Assembly: GCA_040766325.1 (NCBI GenBank)
Contig: JAXGQR010000001.1
Span: forward strand, 1-64,000
Length of the DNA stretch: 64,000 nucleotides
Source: Dehalobacterium sp040766325
GTDB taxonomy: Bacteria; Bacillota; Dehalobacteriia; Dehalobacteriales; Dehalobacteriaceae
Reading direction: 5' to 3'
The stretch's first letter is position 1, and each line of letters begins with the position of its first letter. Shown here piece after piece: positions 55,172-64,000 of this stretch. The notes below the pieces were generated by a model, which was given only the letters and a program-made list of their open reading frames with translations, did not search any database and was not told the DNA's origin. The translations under genes were made by a program, and so were the position numbers.

Positions 55172-58000
55172 ATGGTGTTAAGAAAAATGTGGCTCAATAT
55201 TAATGGAGCGAACAGAATTATCGTTTGCGACCCGGAGAAAGACTCACTAACTGATGTGCTGAGAAAGATTGGTCTTACGGGAACTAAAATCGGGTGTAAT
55301 TCTGGTCAGTGTGGTGCTTGTACCGTACTTTTGGAGGGAAAGCCCGTCAGAAGCTGTGTCAAAAAGATAAAGAATATTCCCGAATATTCCCGGATTATTA
55401 CTATCGAAGGTATCGGCAGCCCCTTTAACCTGCATCCCTTGCAGCAGGCATGGATTACTTACGGTGGCGTTCAATGCGGCTTTTGTTCCCCAGGCTTCAT
55501 CGTTTCTGCCAAGGGTTTGCTGGATGAGAATCCCTCTCCCACAAGGGAAGAAGTGCGCGCCTGGTTCCAAAAGCATCGTAATCTCTGCCGTTGTACCGGA
55601 TATAAGCCGTTAGTGGATGCGGTAATGGCGGCGGCGGCGGTCATACGCGGCGAAAAAACCATGGAGGATATCACTTATAAATCCAGTTTAGATAGTCAGA
55701 TATACGGCACGCGCTATCCTCAACCTACGGCGCTGGAAAAGGTTACCGGTCTTTGTGATTACGGTGATGACATTAGTTTGAAAATGCCCGCTAATACCTT
55801 GCATCTGGCGATCGTGCAGCCCCAAGTCTCTCATGGGGAAATTGTAAATATCGATTTTTCTACTGCAGAGGCCATGCCTGGTGTGGTTAAGGTAATTACT
55901 GCCAAGGATGTTAAAGGCACAAACAGAGTTACCGCCGGTAAAAACCACCCGCGAGCAACCTGTGATCTTAAACTGCGACCGATCATTTGTGAGGATAAGA
56001 TTTTCCGGTATGGAGATGTCGTGGCAGTAGTTGCCGCAACCAGTAGAGCAGAAGCTCGAGCGGCAGCAAAAAAAGTGGTAGTGGATATAAAAGAGTTACC
56101 TGCACATCTGAGCGCCTTGGAATCTTTAGCACCGGGAGCGCCCGAAATCCATCCGGGAACGTCTAATATTTTCTGTATCAACCGGGTAGTCAAGGGCGAG
56201 GATACTCGGGAAATTTTTTCCGAAGCGGCACATGTAGTGGAAGGGAGTTTTTCTTCTTCCCGTCAACCCCATTTGGTGATTGAGCCGGATACCATGCAGG
56301 CCTACGTGGATGAAGAAGGCAGGATTACGGTGCAGTGTAAAAGCCAAACTATTCATGCCAATAAGAATCAGATTGCGGAAGGCATCGGTTTGCCGCCGGA
56401 GAAAATCCGTATTATCGCGAACCCCACCGGGGGAAGCTTTGGTTATGCCATGACCCCTGCTGCTCCTGCCATGATGGCAGTATGTGCTTTAGCCTTAAAT
56501 ACTCCGGTAACTTTAACCATGTCTTATCCTGAACATCAGGCCTTCAGTGGGAAACGGGCCCCGTCTTATACCAATGGCCGGTTAGCCTGCGATAAAGACG
56601 GAAAAATTATTGCTCTTGAATATGATATGGCACTGGAAACCGGTGCTTATCCTGAGATCTCAACAGGTTTGGTAGATAAGGCTGTCCGATTTATCGGTAA
56701 CCCTTATCAAGTGCCCAATATTAACGGGATCGTCAAAGCCGTTTTTAGTAATAATTCTTATGGCATTCAATATCGGGGCTATGCATCCCCTCAATGTTAC
56801 ACCACCTCTGAAGCGCTGATGGACATGATGGCTAATAAAATTGGCATGGACCCTTTTGAATTTAGGTATCTGAATGTAGCCCGACCGGGCGATTTAACGG
56901 TGAACAGTTATCCTTACTGGGAATATCCCATGCAGGAAATGATGGATATCATGCGTCCTTATTATCAAGAAGCCAAGGCTTGCGCCAAAGCCGAAAGCAC
57001 GGACCGCAAAAAGCGTGGTATCGGCATCGTGTGGGGTGGCTATCATTCAGGGCTTCTTCATGATCAATGTGAAGTTTCCTTAGAACTCAATGCTGATGGC
57101 AGTGTAACCCATTATAATTCCTGGGAAAACCCCGGTCAGGGAAGTGATATCGGGACCTTGGTTCATACCCACGAAGCTCTAAGACCCTTAGGTATTAGTC
57201 CGGAGCAGATTAAGTTGGTACAGAATGACACAGGGATGACCCCAGATACAGGTCCCGCTGCCGGCAGCCGTTCCCACTATATGGTTGGTAACGCCACCAT
57301 AGACGCGGCCAATAAGCTCATGGCGGCAATGCGCAAGGAGGACGGTAGTTATCGCACCTATGAGGAAATGGTGGCCTCAGGGATTCCCACCAAATATAAA
57401 GGTTTTTCCTCTTCAAAAGATAGTACGGTTCCCATTGACCCCGATACCGGGCACGGTAATGCTTCTCCGGGCGCTAACTATCTGCTGTTGCTTGTAGAAG
57501 TAGAAGTGGATATGGAAACTTGTAAAACTAAGGTACTATCGGTAAAGGCCGTTTCTGATGTGGGTAAAGTAGGCAGTATCCTAGCAGTGGAAGGGCAAGC
57601 ATATAGTGGTATTTCTCATTCTATAGGTTTTGCTTTAAGTGAGAATTATCACGATTTTAAACGTCATGCGACCATGCTGGGTGCGGGCATTCCTACGATT
57701 GAGGACATTCCTGATGATATGGAATTTATTTTCCATGAAACACCCCGCAAGAGTGGTCCTCATGGCTCCATCGGTTGCGCCGAGGGTTATCAGAGTGTCG
57801 GTCATGTGGCGATTATTAACGCTATTTATGATGCTATCGGCGTGAGAATCTATGAGTTACCGGCGACACCGGATAAAATTAAAAGGGCTTTGGAAACCAA
57901 AAAACGGGGCGAAGAATTAAAACCGAAAAAATATTTCTTAGGCACCGATTTTTATGAAACGGTGGACTATATCAAGAATAATCCGCTAAAAAAGCAATGA
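55172..58000 (+). CDS. Single-chain molybdenum hydroxylase (2Fe-2S plus Mo domains, aldehyde oxidoreductase type)
   Basis: 942 residues; GAAGGGAAGG upstream. Residues 1-165 are the 2Fe-2S part (CNSGQCGACTVLLEGKPVRSC, CGFCSPGFIVSAKGLLDEN, CRCTGY). A hammerhead domain (QIYGTRYPQPTALEKVTGLC) and the Mo domains follow, with PTGGSFGYAMTPAA, GIQYRGYASPQCYTTSEALM, TGPAAGSRSHYMVG and GSIGCAEGYQSVG, the last supplying the catalytic Glu. There is no FAD domain. Size and order match Desulfovibrio Mop-type aldehyde oxidoreductase. Between the GRE activase and the GRE it may oxidise an aldehyde made by the GRE; that link is inferred. Confidence 0.93.
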   Translation: MVLRKMWLNINGANRIIVCDPEKDSLTDVLRKIGLTGTKIGCNSGQCGACTVLLEGKPVRSCVKKIKNIPEYSRIITIEGIGSPFNLHPLQQAWITYGGVQCGFCSPGFIVSAKGLLDENPSPTREEVRAWFQKHRNLCRCTGYKPLVDAVMAAAAVIRGEKTMEDITYKSSLDSQIYGTRYPQPTALEKVTGLCDYGDDISLKMPANTLHLAIVQPQVSHGEIVNIDFSTAEAMPGVVKVITAKDVKGTNRVTAGKNHPRATCDLKLRPIICEDKIFRYGDVVAVVAATSRAEARAAAKKVVVDIKELPAHLSALESLAPGAPEIHPGTSNIFCINRVVKGEDTREIFSEAAHVVEGSFSSSRQPHLVIEPDTMQAYVDEEGRITVQCKSQTIHANKNQIAEGIGLPPEKIRIIANPTGGSFGYAMTPAAPAMMAVCALALNTPVTLTMSYPEHQAFSGKRAPSYTNGRLACDKDGKIIALEYDMALETGAYPEISTGLVDKAVRFIGNPYQVPNINGIVKAVFSNNSYGIQYRGYASPQCYTTSEALMDMMANKIGMDPFEFRYLNVARPGDLTVNSYPYWEYPMQEMMDIMRPYYQEAKACAKAESTDRKKRGIGIVWGGYHSGLLHDQCEVSLELNADGSVTHYNSWENPGQGSDIGTLVHTHEALRPLGISPEQIKLVQNDTGMTPDTGPAAGSRSHYMVGNATIDAANKLMAAMRKEDGSYRTYEEMVASGIPTKYKGFSSSKDSTVPIDPDTGHGNASPGANYLLLLVEVEVDMETCKTKVLSVKAVSDVGKVGSILAVEGQAYSGISHSIGFALSENYHDFKRHATMLGAGIPTIEDIPDDMEFIFHETPRKSGPHGSIGCAEGYQSVGHVAIINAIYDAIGVRIYELPATPDKIKRALETKKRGEELKPKKYFLGTDFYETVDYIKNNPLKKQ

Positions 58001-58084
58001 TGTACATTGGAGACAAGCTGATGAAGTTGTAGAAACTCTTGTTGTAAAGAAAAATTGTTTTTTGGATCTAAAGAAAAATTGCTA

Positions 58085-58113
58085 TTTACAATATATAAAT
58101 AAAATATTATAAT
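58085..58113 (+). promoter_or_regulatory. Promoter of the GRE leader
   Basis: TTTACA (58085-58090), 17-bp spacer, TATAAT (58108-58113). Similar to the activase promoter at 53412 in both boxes and in the AT-rich spacer (ATA..AAATAAA). Confidence 0.8.
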
Positions 58114-58119
58114 AGTCAT

Positions 58120-58275
58120 AGTCATATAAGACTGTTTCTGCTGGATAAGTTAATAAATATTTATAGGGATGGTTTACTGGTGCCGATCTGAGAAATCGGT
58201 ATCATCAAATAAACTAAAGCCCAAGAAAGTTTATGAGGTTTTCAGAATACTCATATCTTTCTTGGGCTTTTATTA
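58120..58275 (+). ncRNA. Structured 5' leader (attenuator candidate) of the GRE gene
   Basis: Leader from the predicted start near 58120 to a terminator. Contains TTACTGGT (58174-58181), exactly 25 bases, AAATAA-AC-TAAAGC (58207-58220), as in the activase leader. TGGTGCCGAT / ATCGGTATCA (58178-58204) pairs around CTGAGAA with two G-U pairs; the equivalent stem in the activase leader has different bases but still pairs, which is covariation. The long terminator stem begins within the conserved block. Start codon of the GRE is 55 bases after the terminator. Confidence 0.6.
58216..58275 (+). terminator. Leader terminator before the GRE gene
   Basis: AAAGCCCAAGAAAG..ATGAG / CTCAT..CTTTCTTGGGCTTT, a stem of about 19 bp, then TATTATTTCTTC. 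No gene lies between the promoter and this hairpin. Confidence 0.85.
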
Positions 58276-58329
58276 TTTCTTCAGGGATTCTTTAATTAGA
58301 GATGAGAACATCTATGAAAGGAGAAAGCC

Positions 58330-60795
58330 ATGTCGGAAATATCATGTTGTCAGGAGTTTTTAACTGAGCAGGAAAAAAGAATTGAAAAAGGCCTGGGTCA
58401 ATTGAGCCCGAGGTCGAGGATTAATGGTTTTTTAAAGAATTTTAGGGATGAGGTGCCCCGAATTGATATTCAGAGGGCGGTTTTGTTTACTGAATCGATG
58501 CAGCAAACTGAACAATATCCTAACAACATTAGAAAAGCAAAAGCCCTTCAACATATCTTCAACAATATTGATATCGTTATCCAGGATAATGAATTAATTG
58601 TGGGGACCTGTGGGGGCGCGGGCAGACATTCAATTTTGTTTCCGGAGCTGCGCGGACCGTGGTTTGAAAAAGCATTAAGGGCAGTGCAAAAAGGTAATGC
58701 TTATCGGATCAACGATGAAGACTTACAGACAGTTATCGAAAAGGTTATACCTTATTGGAAGGGTAAAAGTGCCCATGAAAGATATTTAGCCATGCTGCCG
58801 CAGGATACCAAAGAACTAATTTATGGGGATAGTGATTGGGGTTCTGCCGGGTTATTACAGGATAATGCTAATATCAATGCAACCTTAAACTGGGCCGGCA
58901 ATTACAAAAAAATACTAGATCGGGGCCTATTGGATATTAAGGCAGAAATGGAAGAAAGGCTAAGTCAAGTACCTAATAATGATTATACTAAAATGGCCTT
59001 TTTTCAAGCAGCAATTATGGTTTGTGACGGTCTTATGGATTATGCCAAACGTTATGCCGCAAAAGCCTGGGAACTGGCTTCGGTGGAAGAGGATCCTAAA
59101 CGCAAAGCCGAATTAGAAAAAATTGCGGAAAATTGTGAATGGGTACCGGCACATCCGGCGCGTAATTTTTGGGAGGCATTACAAGCACAATGGTTTGTGC
59201 AAACAGCCTATAAATTAGAACAGCCCACTGTTGGAGTTATTTCTCTCGGCCGTTTTGATCAATATATGTATCCCACATTTATTAAAGATATTAATGCCGG
59301 GATAATTGATGAAGAAAAAGCTTTAGAATTAATGGAATGCTTGTGGTTTAAAATAGCCAGCTATGTGCCGTATAATGTAACCGCCACTAATAATTATTTT
59401 GAGGGGTATTGCCATTTTGAACAAACCGTTCTTGGTGGGCAGACGATTGATGGCAAAGACGCTACAAATGAGTTAACATATTTGGTACTTAGATCCAAAA
59501 AGGAATTTCCCTTGCACTATCCGGATTTGTCTGTTAGAGTGCACTCGGGTACACCGGACCAACTGCTGCGTGCTGTTGTAGAATTAATTAAAGAAGGTAC
59601 AGGTTTTCCCAAACTCTTAAATGACGAAGAAATAATCCCTATGTGCATATCTAATGGTGCTACTATTCAGGAAGCCAGAGATTATGCAACCTGTGCATGC
59701 ACTGAGGTCCGTTTATTGGATAAAGATACTTATATGGCAGTTGGTGGCAATCTGAATCTTCCTGCAGCATTAGAGATGGCCATGAACAACGGCGTTGTAA
59801 CTATTGACGGTAAAAAGAAAAAATTAATGACCCCGTCGGTAGAGTCTTCACAAATTAAAACTTATGATGACCTGATGAATAATTTTACCGAAGCATGGGA
59901 CTTTTTTATTCACCACTTCTTTATCCGGCAATCTGCTTTGGAAATATCAAATGCAGCATGTTTGGCAGCTCCGTTTATGTCGATGCTTAATGATGCCTGT
60001 GTGGCAGCTGCAACCGATATACATCAAACAATCCATAGTCATGGGATCTCTAAAGATTCAGGTACCTTAAGTGTTATTGGTTTTGGTACCGTAGTGGAAT
60101 CATTAGCAGCCATAAAAAAACTATTATTTGAGGATAAACGATTTACCTTTGAAGAATTAAAAGAAGCATTGGAAGAAAATTTTGAAGGATATGAACCCCT
60201 CAGGCAAATGCTTTTGCATGCACCACAATACGGAAATAACGATGACTATGCCGATGAAGTTGCACGGCAGGTAGATGAAATGTTATGTGAAGTGATGCAA
60301 AGACACAGAACACCAAATGGTCCACAGAATTTTAAGTTTGTGCCGGTTACGACACATGTCGCGATGGGTAAGCGCATGGGCGCTACGCCAAATGGGCGAA
60401 AGGCAGGAGAGTCATTATCTGAAGGTATTTCACCCTCCCAGGGACGTGACTCAGAAGGGCCCTTGGCGACCTTAATATCGATTGATAAAGTCAGAAATCG
60501 CAAGTATAATAATGATTTGGCCCGTTTATTAAACATCAAGGTAAATCCCCAGGTGGTCGTCGGAGAAAAAGGCACCCAGGATTTGATGGCATTTATTAGA
60601 AGTTTTATAGATTTAAAATTATGGCATCTCCAGTTTAACATTATTAATAAAGAGACTTTAATAAAAGCCAAAAACAATCCTGACAAATACCGCAATTTGA
60701 TTGTTCGTGTCGCAGGTTACAGTGCGTACTTTACAGATTTAAGTCCACAACTGCAAAATGAGATCATAAACCGTACTGAACATCAAGGGATTTAA
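58330..60795 (+). CDS. Glycyl radical enzyme (dehydratase/lyase type)
   Basis: 821 residues, RBS GAAAGGAGAAAGCC. Glycyl radical loop RVAGYSAYFTDLSPQLQNEI has Gly796, 26 residues from the end. The thiyl site reads ATCACTEVR with Cys457 in Cys-Thr-Glu, so the general-base Glu of dehydratase/lyase GREs is kept, but the usual Gly-Cys-Val/Ile-Glu is replaced by Ala-Cys-Thr-Glu and a second Cys (455) lies two residues before. That differs from PFL (Cys-Cys adjacent) and from the textbook motif of CutC, glycerol dehydratase and hydroxyproline dehydratase. Substrate unknown. Activated by the 53618 protein; followed by a TTT transporter that may import the substrate. Confidence 0.92.
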   Translation: MSEISCCQEFLTEQEKRIEKGLGQLSPRSRINGFLKNFRDEVPRIDIQRAVLFTESMQQTEQYPNNIRKAKALQHIFNNIDIVIQDNELIVGTCGGAGRHSILFPELRGPWFEKALRAVQKGNAYRINDEDLQTVIEKVIPYWKGKSAHERYLAMLPQDTKELIYGDSDWGSAGLLQDNANINATLNWAGNYKKILDRGLLDIKAEMEERLSQVPNNDYTKMAFFQAAIMVCDGLMDYAKRYAAKAWELASVEEDPKRKAELEKIAENCEWVPAHPARNFWEALQAQWFVQTAYKLEQPTVGVISLGRFDQYMYPTFIKDINAGIIDEEKALELMECLWFKIASYVPYNVTATNNYFEGYCHFEQTVLGGQTIDGKDATNELTYLVLRSKKEFPLHYPDLSVRVHSGTPDQLLRAVVELIKEGTGFPKLLNDEEIIPMCISNGATIQEARDYATCACTEVRLLDKDTYMAVGGNLNLPAALEMAMNNGVVTIDGKKKKLMTPSVESSQIKTYDDLMNNFTEAWDFFIHHFFIRQSALEISNAACLAAPFMSMLNDACVAAATDIHQTIHSHGISKDSGTLSVIGFGTVVESLAAIKKLLFEDKRFTFEELKEALEENFEGYEPLRQMLLHAPQYGNNDDYADEVARQVDEMLCEVMQRHRTPNGPQNFKFVPVTTHVAMGKRMGATPNGRKAGESLSEGISPSQGRDSEGPLATLISIDKVRNRKYNNDLARLLNIKVNPQVVVGEKGTQDLMAFIRSFIDLKLWHLQFNIINKETLIKAKNNPDKYRNLIVRVAGYSAYFTDLSPQLQNEIINRTEHQGI

Positions 60796-60884
60796 TTAGC
60801 TCGTCTCTTTCGAGGCTGGAATTTGATGGGGTTGATACTCATTTTCAATATTACTCGGGTGGTAAATTTTTGGAGGTGTAATCT

Positions 60885-61334
60885 TTGAGTAAGTGGTTAA
60901 GTAATAAGGATGTTGTGGCCGGTGGAATCTTAATTCTTTTTAGCACCTGGTTTTATTTTACATCCCGAGCAATTCCAGATGGAAGTGTTACTGGGATGCC
61001 CCCTGGTTTCTTCCCGACATTCTTAGCTGTTTGTTTAGGAGTATGCAGTGTATACCTTTTCCTAAAAGGGGTTAAGGATGTATTACGGAACAAGGCTGCT
61101 GCTGTTGAAATGAGGCAGGATCACAAAACAGTACTTATTTTGTTAGGTATGCTATTTGTCTATGTTATCTTGCTGAACATTGTTGGCTTTATTCCGATAA
61201 CAATTATTTATCTAACAAGCGTAATGGCTTTGCTTAAAGCCGGTAAGCTACTTAAATTAGTTTCTATTTCGGTTGTAATGACACTGGCTGTATATTTTGT
61301 TTTTGGAAACCTGTTTAATATACCGCTTCCTTAG
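60885..61334 (+). CDS. Tripartite tricarboxylate transporter TctB family small subunit
   Basis: 149 residues; TTG start at 60885 behind TTTTTGGAGGTGTAATC. Four hydrophobic helices; FSTWFYFTSRAIPDGSVTGM then FFPTFLAVCLGVCSVYLFLKG matches the TctB pattern. It helps the 12-helix TctA subunit. Follows the GRE by 90 bases and precedes TctA, so the TTT genes likely share the GRE transcript. Confidence 0.88.
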   Translation: MSKWLSNKDVVAGGILILFSTWFYFTSRAIPDGSVTGMPPGFFPTFLAVCLGVCSVYLFLKGVKDVLRNKAAAVEMRQDHKTVLILLGMLFVYVILLNIVGFIPITIIYLTSVMALLKAGKLLKLVSISVVMTLAVYFVFGNLFNIPLP

Positions 61335-61399
61335 TGGATATAGTGACCGTATAGAAAAGAAAACTGACAGAATAAACCTTGTTTGGAGGCGTAAACAGA

Positions 61400-62902
61400 A
61401 TGAATGAGGCATTGATACAAGCTCTTCAAATGCTTTTTGATCCATCTTCCTTTTTGCTATTAGCCGGGGGTGTAGCATTAGGAATTATTTTTGGCGCAAT
61501 CCCTGGTTTAACGGCAACCATGGCAGTTGCTCTTCTAATCCCAATGACATATTATTTATCCCCTGCTACAGGACTCGTCATGCTTTGCGGAGTATATGTC
61601 GGAGGAATATATGGAGGCAGTATTTCAGCCTGTTTAGTCAATATACCTGGTACTCCATCATCCATGGTAACTACTCTTGATGGTTATCCGATGGGTCAGA
61701 GGGGGGAAGCGGGGAAGGCAATTGGCTATGCCACTGTTGCTTCATTTATTGGTGGTATACTTAGCTCGCTGATTTTAATCTTTTTTGCCCCTGTTCTTGC
61801 TAAGGTGGCTTTCAAGTTCGGTCCTGCAGAATATTTTGCTGTTGCTGTGTTTGGTCTTAGCATTATTTCATCTGTTTCAGGTGATTCGTTTATAAAAGGT
61901 TGTATTTCAGGAATTATGGGAATGATGTTGACGGTTGTCGGTATGGACTACATCACCAGTACACCCAGATTTACATTCGGTACTACTCAGTTGCTTGCTG
62001 GTTTAACATTTATTCCTGTTATGATTGGCTTATTTGGCATGAGAGAATTTTTGCAGCAAATTGGTTCAGGAACATATAAATTTCAGGTAGAACAGAATGT
62101 GGGTAGAATATTACCTAAATTGAGTGAAATTAAGAAACAGTTAGTAATTAGCTTAAGAGGGGGGTTAATAGGGACTTTTGTAGGGATTCTACCTGGCGCC
62201 GGTGGGCCAATTGCCTCCTTCCTGTCATATGATACAACCCGCCGTTCCTCAAAACATCCGGAGAAATTCGGTACGGGAATTCCGGAAGGCTTAAGTGCAT
62301 CTGAATCAGCTAATAACGGTGTGACCGGAGGAGCGTTAATACCTATGTTGACACTGGGCATTCCTGGTGACGGAGTAACTGCCATTATGCTGGGAGCATT
62401 TATGGTACATAACATTAACCCGGGGCCAATGCTGTTTGCCAATAATCAAAGTCTAGTCTTTTCGATTTATGGCGGATTTGTCATAGCCAATATTTTAATG
62501 CTTATCTTTGGTTTGGCTGGTGCAAAACTGTTTGCAAAAGTTTTGGATATACCCATGACGATATTACTACCATTTATTTCGATTTTAACAATTGTAGGAT
62601 CTTTTTCCATTAGGAATACCACTACTGATGTGGTAATTATGTTGGCGTTGGGAGTATTAGGTTACGTGATGTCTGTTATAAAACTACCGGTAATGCCCAT
62701 GGTATTGGGAGTCGTTCTAGGTCCCATTGCTGAGGCTAATTTAAGAGGTGCCTTATTAATAGCTAAAGGTAGTTGGCTCATATTTCTACAAAAACCAATT
62801 AGTTTATCGTTATTAATTATTTCTGTGATTCTGGCGGCTTGGCCATTAATCAGTAAAAATCTATTACGCAAAAATAATGCGGAAAGACCCGTTGAAGACT
62901 AA
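61400..62902 (+). CDS. Tripartite tricarboxylate transporter TctA family permease
   Basis: 500 residues from ATG 61400 (GTTTGGAGGCG upstream). TctA marks: GIIFGAIPGLTATMAVALLI, YVGGIYGGSISACLVNIPGT, a second GTFVGILPGAGGPIASFLSY repeat, then TLGIPGDGVTAIMLGAFMVH. About twelve helices. It transports a carboxylate delivered by the binding protein encoded at 63005, using an ion gradient. Confidence 0.93.
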   Translation: MNEALIQALQMLFDPSSFLLLAGGVALGIIFGAIPGLTATMAVALLIPMTYYLSPATGLVMLCGVYVGGIYGGSISACLVNIPGTPSSMVTTLDGYPMGQRGEAGKAIGYATVASFIGGILSSLILIFFAPVLAKVAFKFGPAEYFAVAVFGLSIISSVSGDSFIKGCISGIMGMMLTVVGMDYITSTPRFTFGTTQLLAGLTFIPVMIGLFGMREFLQQIGSGTYKFQVEQNVGRILPKLSEIKKQLVISLRGGLIGTFVGILPGAGGPIASFLSYDTTRRSSKHPEKFGTGIPEGLSASESANNGVTGGALIPMLTLGIPGDGVTAIMLGAFMVHNINPGPMLFANNQSLVFSIYGGFVIANILMLIFGLAGAKLFAKVLDIPMTILLPFISILTIVGSFSIRNTTTDVVIMLALGVLGYVMSVIKLPVMPMVLGVVLGPIAEANLRGALLIAKGSWLIFLQKPISLSLLIISVILAAWPLISKNLLRKNNAERPVED

Positions 62903-63004
62903 GCCGTTAAATATGGACCAACATTGAAGGGGGTGGCAACTCTCGATACAGTGATCGAGTGAATGTGGTGAAGAAATTTTAACAATTTAAAGGAGGATAT
63001 CAAA

Positions 63005-64000
63005 ATGCTAAAAAACAAAAGAAAATGCATCCTTAATTCTATTCTTGTCAGCTTACTTATTTCTGTACTCTTATTTTCCGGATGCGGACAAAATACTGGA
63101 TCTCAAGAAGGGGCGGAAAATAAAACAGATAAATTTCCCAACAAGCCTGTTACTTTAATCGTACCTTATGATGCAGGTGGCGGATCAGATTTAACATCGA
63201 GAATGGTGGCTTCTATTGCTGAAAAAGAACTAGGGGTTCCTGTAACAATAGTAAACATGCCAGGTGGATCCGGAGCAACCGGATATGCTGAACTAAGAAA
63301 CAGAGAAGCTGACGGTTATACAATCCTTTCATGTACTTCTACTATTGAAACAATGAAACTGCTGGGTGTATTAGATTTTAATCACGAGGCTTTTGACATT
63401 GTTTCAGGATTTAACTATGAACCTGCTGCTATTGCTGTTAACGCAAAAATTGCAGAAGAAAAAGGGTGGAATACCTTTGCTGACTTTATAGAATACTGCA
63501 AACAACATCCAGGAGACGTTTCAATGGGGACATCTGCTGTTGGTGGTATTTGGAACATAGGTACCTTAGCTGCCCAGAGTGCAATAGGTGTTGAGTGGAA
63601 TGTTATTCCTGCTGGCGGCGGTGGCGCACAACCAATTGTACAAGCCGCAGGTGGACAAATAGAGGCAGTTACTGCCGGAACACTCGAAGTATATAATCAA
63701 GTAGAGGCTGGAACATTGAAGGTTCTAGGAATTATGTCAGATGAGCGGTTAGACACTTATCCTGATGCAGAGACATTAAAGGAAAATGGCTATGATGTAT
63801 CAATTACAACAACTAGATCAATTTTAGCTCCTAAAGGAGTTCCTCAAGAAAGATTAGAAGTTCTATATCAGGCTTTTTCGAAGGCATCATCAAGCGATGA
63901 GTATAAGGAATACTGCACATCTAAGGGTGCGGGCTATTTGTCTGATAACGGAGAAGATATGATGAAGTTTTACGATGAACAAAAAGAAGTTTTTTCTAAG
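63005..64000 (+). CDS. TctC (Bug) family solute-binding lipoprotein, cut by window end
   Basis: 332 residues visible and still open at 64000. RBS TTAAAGGAGGATATCAAA. Lipoprotein signal with LLFSGCG; mature part PNKPVTLIVPYDAGGGSDLT, VVNMPGGSGATGY-like IVNMPGGSGATGYAELRNR, and GGGGAQPIVQAAGGQIEAV are typical of Bug-type receptors of TTT systems, which bind carboxylates. Completes the TctB-TctA-TctC set after the GRE. The C-terminus is probably only a few residues beyond the window. Confidence 0.93.
   Translation, partial: MLKNKRKCILNSILVSLLISVLLFSGCGQNTGSQEGAENKTDKFPNKPVTLIVPYDAGGGSDLTSRMVASIAEKELGVPVTIVNMPGGSGATGYAELRNREADGYTILSCTSTIETMKLLGVLDFNHEAFDIVSGFNYEPAAIAVNAKIAEEKGWNTFADFIEYCKQHPGDVSMGTSAVGGIWNIGTLAAQSAIGVEWNVIPAGGGGAQPIVQAAGGQIEAVTAGTLEVYNQVEAGTLKVLGIMSDERLDTYPDAETLKENGYDVSITTTRSILAPKGVPQERLEVLYQAFSKASSSDEYKEYCTSKGAGYLSDNGEDMMKFYDEQKEVFSK

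Overview
The window looks like accessory metabolism from a strictly anaerobic, moderate-GC Gram-positive of the Clostridia, most like the Peptococcaceae/Desulfitobacterium group. This is inferred from an MttB-type methyltransferase tail next to a BCCT carrier, an arylsulfotransferase remnant, several molybdenum hydroxylases, a glycyl radical enzyme, and AGGAGG-type ribosome binding sites. No rRNA, tRNA or CRISPR array was seen.

Layout. 1-5400 is a decayed zone: the end of an MttB-like gene, then frameshifted BCCT, arylsulfotransferase, DUF1428 and LprI-like genes. 5958-9616 is a secreted M14-type peptidase with a Glu-rich repeat. 9841-28779 is dominated by molybdenum hydroxylases: a TetR gene and a rightward operon (2Fe-2S, Mo subunit, FAD/NAD fusion), an IS256-type element, then a seven-gene leftward operon holding two more hydroxylases and an AmiS/UreI channel, with a Crp/Fnr regulator divergent from it. 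28947-33388 carries an SDR, a C69 dipeptidase, an NCS1 permease with a double MarR-type operator, and a MarR gene. 34154-40753 is a sigma-54 module: three tandem TGACA-N3-TGTCA sites and a -24/-12 promoter in front of a YeiH-family exporter, then a histidine kinase, an NtrC-type regulator and a second YeiH paralogue. 42772-50402 has a broken Crp-type gene, a candidate Crp-type operator, an Fe-S/FAD/NAD reductase, a fumarate-reductase-like flavoprotein and a TAXI-TRAP transporter. 51136-64000 has an ornithine cyclodeaminase-like gene, a DUF3231-like gene, a glycyl radical enzyme (GRE) activase, DUF3870, a one-chain molybdenum hydroxylase, the GRE itself and a tripartite tricarboxylate transporter (TctB, TctA, TctC, the last cut by the window end).

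The strongest candidate for something undescribed is a pair of related 5' leaders. The GRE activase and the GRE, 4.7 kb apart, each have a consensus-like promoter, a short leader with a shared block (TTACTGGT, exactly 25 nt, AAATAA-NN-TAAAGC), a hairpin whose stem differs but stays paired, and a strong intrinsic terminator 45-60 nt before the start codon. This looks like a shared attenuator or riboswitch. The second is the architecture of two hydroxylase flavin subunits: a complete GltD-like NAD(P)H/FAD/Fe-S module is inserted inside the CoxM/HcrB-type FAD subunit, in its iron-sulfur loop.

Two features run across the window. At least nine copies of a GC-rich palindromic repeat (core ACGGGGTTGGTGACAACTT and its complement) sit between genes, one of them split by the IS. 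Many otherwise well-conserved genes are broken by single-base indels, mostly in short homopolymers, so part of the apparent decay could be sequence error.
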